This document shows, piece by piece, positions 50,298 through 53,950 of a stretch of DNA of 53,950 nucleotides. This DNA is from Acidobacteriota bacterium (GTDB lineage: Bacteria > Acidobacteriota > Terriglobia > Bryobacterales > Bryobacteraceae), in contig JAFDVZ010000001.1 in assembly GCA_018268715.1 (NCBI GenBank), forward strand, positions 1 to 53,950. Direction: 5' to 3'. The notes under the pieces were generated by a model that saw only the letters and a list, made by a program, of their open reading frames with translations, ran no database searches and was not told the origin of the DNA. Each line of letters begins with the position of its first letter. Within the stretch, counting starts at the first letter, position 1. A program made the translations under genes and the position numbers.

Positions 50298-53274
50298 CCG
50301 CCGACGCCGTAGCGTCCACGAAACGTCCAAACTCCACGTCGAGCCACGCCGCGCTTTCGCGCATCGCCGCCAGGTTCCGATCCTCGCCCTGGGATTCGAT
50401 CGCCGCCGCCAGAGCCCGCAGACGTTCGCCTCCGACGTTGGCGGCCGCTCCCACCATCTTGTGGGCCTGGCTGGCGGCCAGTTCCATATCTCCGCCGGCC
50501 AGGCTCTCTTTCAGCGCCTCGATCTGGCTGGGGGCCTCGGCCAGAAAACCGCGCAGGACGCGTTCGGCGAGCTTCTGATTGCCCACCAGCCGCTGAAGCA
50601 TGGCCTGCCGGTCGAAGACGCCGGGCGCGGCGGCAGGCGCTTGCGGCGTGATTTCGTGGGCCTCGGTGTCCCCCAACGCCGCGGCCGGCAACCAGCGCAG
50701 TACGCAGTGGGACAGGGCGGCGGGCGTGACGGGCTTCGCCAGGTAGTCGTCCATTCCCGCCGCGGCGCAGGTGGTCCGGTCACTCGGCCGCGCCCTGGCG
50801 GTCAGCGCGACGATCGTTGTCCGCCGCCCGTCGGTTCGGCCGGTTTCCGCCGCGCGGATCCGGCGGGTCGCCTCGAGCCCATCCATCACCGGCATGGCGA
50901 CGTCCATCAGGACCAGTTCGTACGCGCCGCCAGCCACGGCCTTCACCGCCTCGGCCCCGTTGGAGACCAGGTCCGCCCGGAGGCCGAACATCGCCAGAAT
51001 CCCCAGTACAACCTCCTGATTGGTGCTGTTGTCCTCCACCACCAGGATGCGGGCCGGTCCAGGCGGCGCCTGGGTTTCCCCGACGATGGCAGCGGCCTCT
51101 GTCGCATCCGGCGCGGGCAAAGGCGGTGGCGCCGTCCCGCGACCCTTCGCCAACAGTATCGCGGCCTTCAACTCCGACCGCCGGCACGGCCTGGGCAGCG
51201 TTGCCTCGAAGCCGATTTCGGCGTGGCGTTGCGCGTCGGCCCGCTTTCCCATGGGCGTGTTCATGATCATGCGAAGGCCAGCCAGCCGGGGTTCCGCGCG
51301 GATGGCGCGCCGCAGCGACTCGCCATCCATGCCAGTCAGCCGCGAATCCACCAGGATAATCTGGAACGGATCCCCCTCCCCCATCGCGTCATAGAGCATC
51401 CGCAGCGCCGTGAAGCCGTCCTCAACGCCCACCGCCCGCATGCCCCAGCACTTCAGCATCGCCGCCTGCGCCATGCGCGACGTCTCGCGCTCGTTCACCG
51501 TCATCACCCGCACGCCCGCCAGTTGGTCCACCAGCCCCTCGCACGCGCGGGCGTCCGTTGTCTGCTTCTCGATCCGGACGGTGAACCAGAACTCGGAGCC
51601 CTTGCCGGGCCGCGTCACCACCCCCACCTCTCCGCCCATCATCTCCACCAGTTGCTTGGAGATGGCGAGCCCCAGGCCCGTGCCCCCGAAGTGCCGTGTG
51701 GTGGACGCCTCCACCTGGCTGAACTTGCGGAACAGCCGGTCGAGTTTGTCCTCCTCCACGCCCACGCCGGTGTCGTGAACCGCGATCCGCAGCAGCGCCG
51801 CCCGCGGATCCTCCTCGATCAGCGCGGCCCGGATGCTGACCTCCCCTTCGGAGGTGAACTTGATCGCGTTCCCCACCAGGTTGTTCAGAATCTGCCGCAT
51901 ACGGCCCGGGTCGCCCCGCAGGAACAGCGGCAGCCGGGGGTCGGCCCACGTCACCAGCTCCAGACCCTTCTCCTCGGCCCTCAGCGCGAGCGGGGCCGCC
52001 AGATCCTCGATCAGATCGAGCAGATTGAAGTCGATCGCTTCCAGTTCGAGCTTGTTCGCCTCGATCTTCGAAAGGTCCAGGATGTCGTTGATGACGCCCA
52101 ACAGGGACTCGCTGCTGGCGCGGATGATCTCAGCGTAGCGCCGCTGATCCTTGTCGAGCGCGGTGTTCAGCAACAGCCCCGTCATGCCGATCACGCCGTT
52201 CATCGGCGTCCGCACCTCGTGGCTCATGTTGGCGAGGAATTCGCTCTGGGCGGCGTTAGCCGAGGCTGCTTCGCTCGCCAGACGCTTGGCGCGCTCCATG
52301 GCTTCCTCCAGCCGCCGATTGCTGTTGATGAGCTCGGCCGACGCCTCCTTCTCGGCGGTGATATCCCAGCTTGCGCCGATGACTCGCGCCGGACTTCCCG
52401 TGGACCCGTTCAGCGCCAGGGCCTTGGAATGGATGTGGTGAACGCCGCCGTCGGGCCACACCACGCGAAACTCCTCGTCGAAGTCGCGCCCATCCCGCAA
52501 CCCGTTCTCGACATGGTCGAACGCCATGCGGTCGTCCGGGTGCAGGGTGGACAGCAACTGATCCGCTCTTCCGCCGAAATTCCCGCGTGCGATGCCGTGC
52601 AACAGGAGCACCCTGTCGTCCGGATTCAGCCTGCCGGACGCGATGTCGTAGTCCCAGATGCCGACGCCGCTCGCCTGCACCGCCAGGCTCAGCCGTTCGT
52701 TGGCCTGGCGGAGCCCGGCCTCGTCGCGCTTGCGATCCGTGATGTCGCGCGCCGCGGCGTACACCAGCGTCGCAGCGCCCCAATGCACGCCTCGCGCCGC
52801 TACCTCGGCCGGGAACAGCGATCCGTCGCTTCGGCGGAATTGCGCTTCAAAAACCGTAGACTCCGCGGATGAGCCGATCGTGGCGAGCATCCCGATCCAC
52901 TCGGCCCGGGAGTAGGCCGCCTCGATCTCCCAAACGGGGAGCATCTCAATTTCCCCCGGCTCGCGACCGAGCAGCCGGGCCATGGCCGCATTGCCGGAGT
53001 GCACCCTGCCATCGAGCGACACGAGCAGAATGCCGTCGGCCGCCTGGCTGAACGCCTTCCTAACCTCGGCGCCGCGCTTGCGGTGGACCGCGAACCCGGC
53101 AAGCAGGGTGAGCAGCGAACACACGCCCCAGGCGATCCGGGGAGGGAGAAGCATCCCGGCGCCGCAGATGCCGGCGCTGATCGTCACGGCGGCGATGACG
53201 GGAGCGAAATCCCGAACCGTCCGCCCTAGCCCCGGGATAACCGGGTTCGGGGTCTTGTTGTGAATGAGGTGCAT
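50275..53274 (-). CDS. Hybrid sensor histidine kinase with two receivers and Hpt
   Basis: 999 residues. Two membrane helices (25-62), two PAS domains (about 75-185 and 195-310), HisKA with SHEVRTP (phosphoacceptor His352), HATPase (N box [11 protein letters not shown] boxes DTGVGV and GTGLGL), two receivers and a C-terminal Hpt ([10 protein letters not shown], His938). The first receiver keeps D643 ([10 protein letters not shown]) but lacks the N-terminal acidic pair and has LPRP in place of the switch lysine, so it is probably a pseudo-receiver. The second is complete ([10 protein letters not shown]791 in [16 protein letters not shown]). It should relay phosphate through Hpt to an unlinked regulator. 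The input signal is unknown. Confidence 0.95.
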   Translation of the reverse strand: MHLIHNKTPNPVIPGLGRTVRDFAPVIAAVTISAGICGAGMLLPPRIAWGVCSLLTLLAGFAVHRKRGAEVRKAFSQAADGILLVSLDGRVHSGNAAMARLLGREPGEIEMLPVWEIEAAYSRAEWIGMLATIGSSAESTVFEAQFRRSDGSLFPAEVAARGVHWGAATLVYAAARDITDRKRDEAGLRQANERLSLAVQASGVGIWDYDIASGRLNPDDRVLLLHGIARGNFGGRADQLLSTLHPDDRMAFDHVENGLRDGRDFDEEFRVVWPDGGVHHIHSKALALNGSTGSPARVIGASWDITAEKEASAELINSNRRLEEAMERAKRLASEAASANAAQSEFLANMSHEVRTPMNGVIGMTGLLLNTALDKDQRRYAEIIRASSESLLGVINDILDLSKIEANKLELEAIDFNLLDLIEDLAAPLALRAEEKGLELVTWADPRLPLFLRGDPGRMRQILNNLVGNAIKFTSEGEVSIRAALIEEDPRAALLRIAVHDTGVGVEEDKLDRLFRKFSQVEASTTRHFGGTGLGLAISKQLVEMMGGEVGVVTRPGKGSEFWFTVRIEKQTTDARACEGLVDQLAGVRVMTVNERETSRMAQAAMLKCWGMRAVGVEDGFTALRMLYDAMGEGDPFQIILVDSRLTGMDGESLRRAIRAEPRLAGLRMIMNTPMGKRADAQRHAEIGFEATLPRPCRRSELKAAILLAKGRGTAPPPLPAPDATEAAAIVGETQAPPGPARILVVEDNSTNQEVVLGILAMFGLRADLVSNGAEAVKAVAGGAYELVLMDVAMPVMDGLEATRRIRAAETGRTDGRRTTIVALTARARPSDRTTCAAAGMDDYLAKPVTPAALSHCVLRWLPAAALGDTEAHEITPQAPAAAPGVFDRQAMLQRLVGNQKLAERVLRGFLAEAPSQIEALKESLAGGDMELAASQAHKMVGAAANVGGERLRALAAAIESQGEDRNLAAMRESAAWLDVEFGRFVDATASAVSDSLDR

Positions 53275-53331
53275 GCTCCCGTCCGTTTCGACACGCCGCC
53301 TACTATCGGCATATCGGACGGGAGGGCCGTT

Positions 53332-53950
53332 CTATTCGTGCACGCTGGTGTCGAGAAACGCGCGCAGACGGTGGCTGCGGCTCGGATGGCGCAATTTTCG
53401 GAGCGCCTTCGCCTCAATCTGTCGGATGCGTTCCCGCGTCACGGCGAAGTGCTGGCCGACTTCCTCGAGCGTATGCTCGCTGCCATCCTGCAGGCCGAAG
53501 CGCATCTTGACGATCTTCTCCTCGCGCGGGCTGAGCGTCTTCAGGACCTCGGCGGTCTGCTCGCGGAGGTTCAGGTTGATGACGGCCTCGGACGGGGAAA
53601 CCACGCGGCGGTCGACGATGAAATCGCCCAGATGCGATTCCTCCTCCTCGCCCACTGGCGTTTCGAGCGAAATCGGCTCCTGCGCGATGCGCAGCACCTT
53701 GCGGACCTTGCCGAGCGGCAATTCCATCCGCTGGGCTAACTCCTCGGTGGTGGGCTCCCGGCCGAGCTCCTGCTGTAACTGGCGCTGCGTGCGCACCAGT
53801 TTATTGATCGTTTCGATCATGTGGACCGGGATGCGGATGGTCCGCGCCTGGTCCGCGATGGCGCGCGTGATGGCCTGACGCACCCACCACGTCGCATAGG
53901 TAGAGAACTTGTAGCCGCGCCGGTAGTCGAACTTGTCCACCGCCTTCATC
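53332..53950 (-). CDS. rpoD: Primary sigma factor (RpoD/SigA), 3' part
   Basis: The visible 205 residues cover region 2.3-2.4 ([20 protein letters not shown]), the region 3 start ([20 protein letters not shown]), and regions 4.1-4.2 ([19 protein letters not shown]). This is the group 1 sigma factor that directs most transcription. The gene continues past the right edge on the plus-strand coordinate side; region 1 and the start codon are not visible. The protein tail ([12 protein letters not shown]) is typical for acidobacterial SigA. Confidence 0.96.
   Translation of the reverse strand, partial: MKAVDKFDYRRGYKFSTYATWWVRQAITRAIADQARTIRIPVHMIETINKLVRTQRQLQQELGREPTTEELAQRMELPLGKVRKVLRIAQEPISLETPVGEEEESHLGDFIVDRRVVSPSEAVINLNLREQTAEVLKTLSPREEKIVKMRFGLQDGSEHTLEEVGQHFAVTRERIRQIEAKALRKLRHPSRSHRLRAFLDTSVHE

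Noticed and set aside
50179-52872. An 897-codon plus-strand frame across the histidine kinase
   Set aside because: Antisense shadow of a well-supported kinase gene; composition is His/Arg/Pro-rich and unlike any protein family.

Overview
The window is GC-rich and looks like a chromosome segment of an Acidobacteriota bacterium, most like the Bryobacterales / 'Candidatus Solibacter' group. This is inferred from gene style, not from a marker phylogeny. The signs are a large TonB-dependent receptor with an N-terminal carboxypeptidase-regulatory-like domain, several Tat-exported sulfatases, a cytochrome-type heme domain fused to a SUMF1-like domain, a bacterial heme peroxidase, LytS/LytTR signalling and a PEP-CTERM protein. 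The only obvious essential genes are the L35/L20 pair, zapA, uvrA and the 3' part of a primary sigma factor gene at the right edge.

Layout. 1-4.6 kb (minus): a heavy-metal RND efflux pair with a PII-like DUF190 gene downstream. 4.7-15 kb: a TIR-AAA fusion, a phytase-like esterase, a URO-D-family protein, an alpha-dioxygenase-like heme peroxidase, a MoxR ATPase, a Tat-exported Gfo/Idh/MocA oxidoreductase and a heme/SUMF1 fusion. 15-23 kb: uvrA overlapping a nucleotidyltransferase gene, a class V aminotransferase, a TPR protein and a coupled LytS-LytTR two-component system. 23-26 kb: the compact operon rpmI-rplT-zapB-like-zapA, followed by a small hypothetical gene and preceded by a TonB-type gene. 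26-30 kb: polysaccharide deacetylase, acyl-CoA synthetase-like protein and an FkbM methyltransferase with a signal peptide.

30.1-32.7 kb: a 2.6-kb integrated element at tRNA-Pro(GGG). A 49-bp perfect copy of the tRNA 3' part lies at its left end and the intact tRNA at its right end. Both ends carry pairs of a GGACkCC motif spaced exactly 11 bp. No integrase gene is visible. The cargo is a DUF3800 gene joined by an ATGA overlap to a small gene of unknown function, plus a tiny DnaJ-type zinc-finger protein. This is the best candidate in the window for an undescribed system: a minimal, possibly trans-mobilised island with a two-gene cargo that may act in defence.

32.8-39 kb: a GntR(YtrA-type)-ABC ATPase-permease operon whose permease is split by an apparent one-base frameshift. 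Its regulator has a near-ideal promoter overlapped by a perfect palindrome. Divergent to it is the large TonB-dependent receptor. 39-48 kb: a SecD-P1-like protein, a cupin and M28 peptidase pair (TGATG overlap), an MBL-fold hydrolase and three sulfatases with intact C-x-P-x-R sites, with a C-terminal stub of a second TonB receptor between two of them. This block looks devoted to scavenging sulfated or peptide-containing polymers. 48-54 kb: a PEP-CTERM protein, a zinc-ribbon membrane protein, a decayed multiheme cytochrome c gene, a large hybrid histidine kinase and the primary sigma factor gene, which runs off the window.
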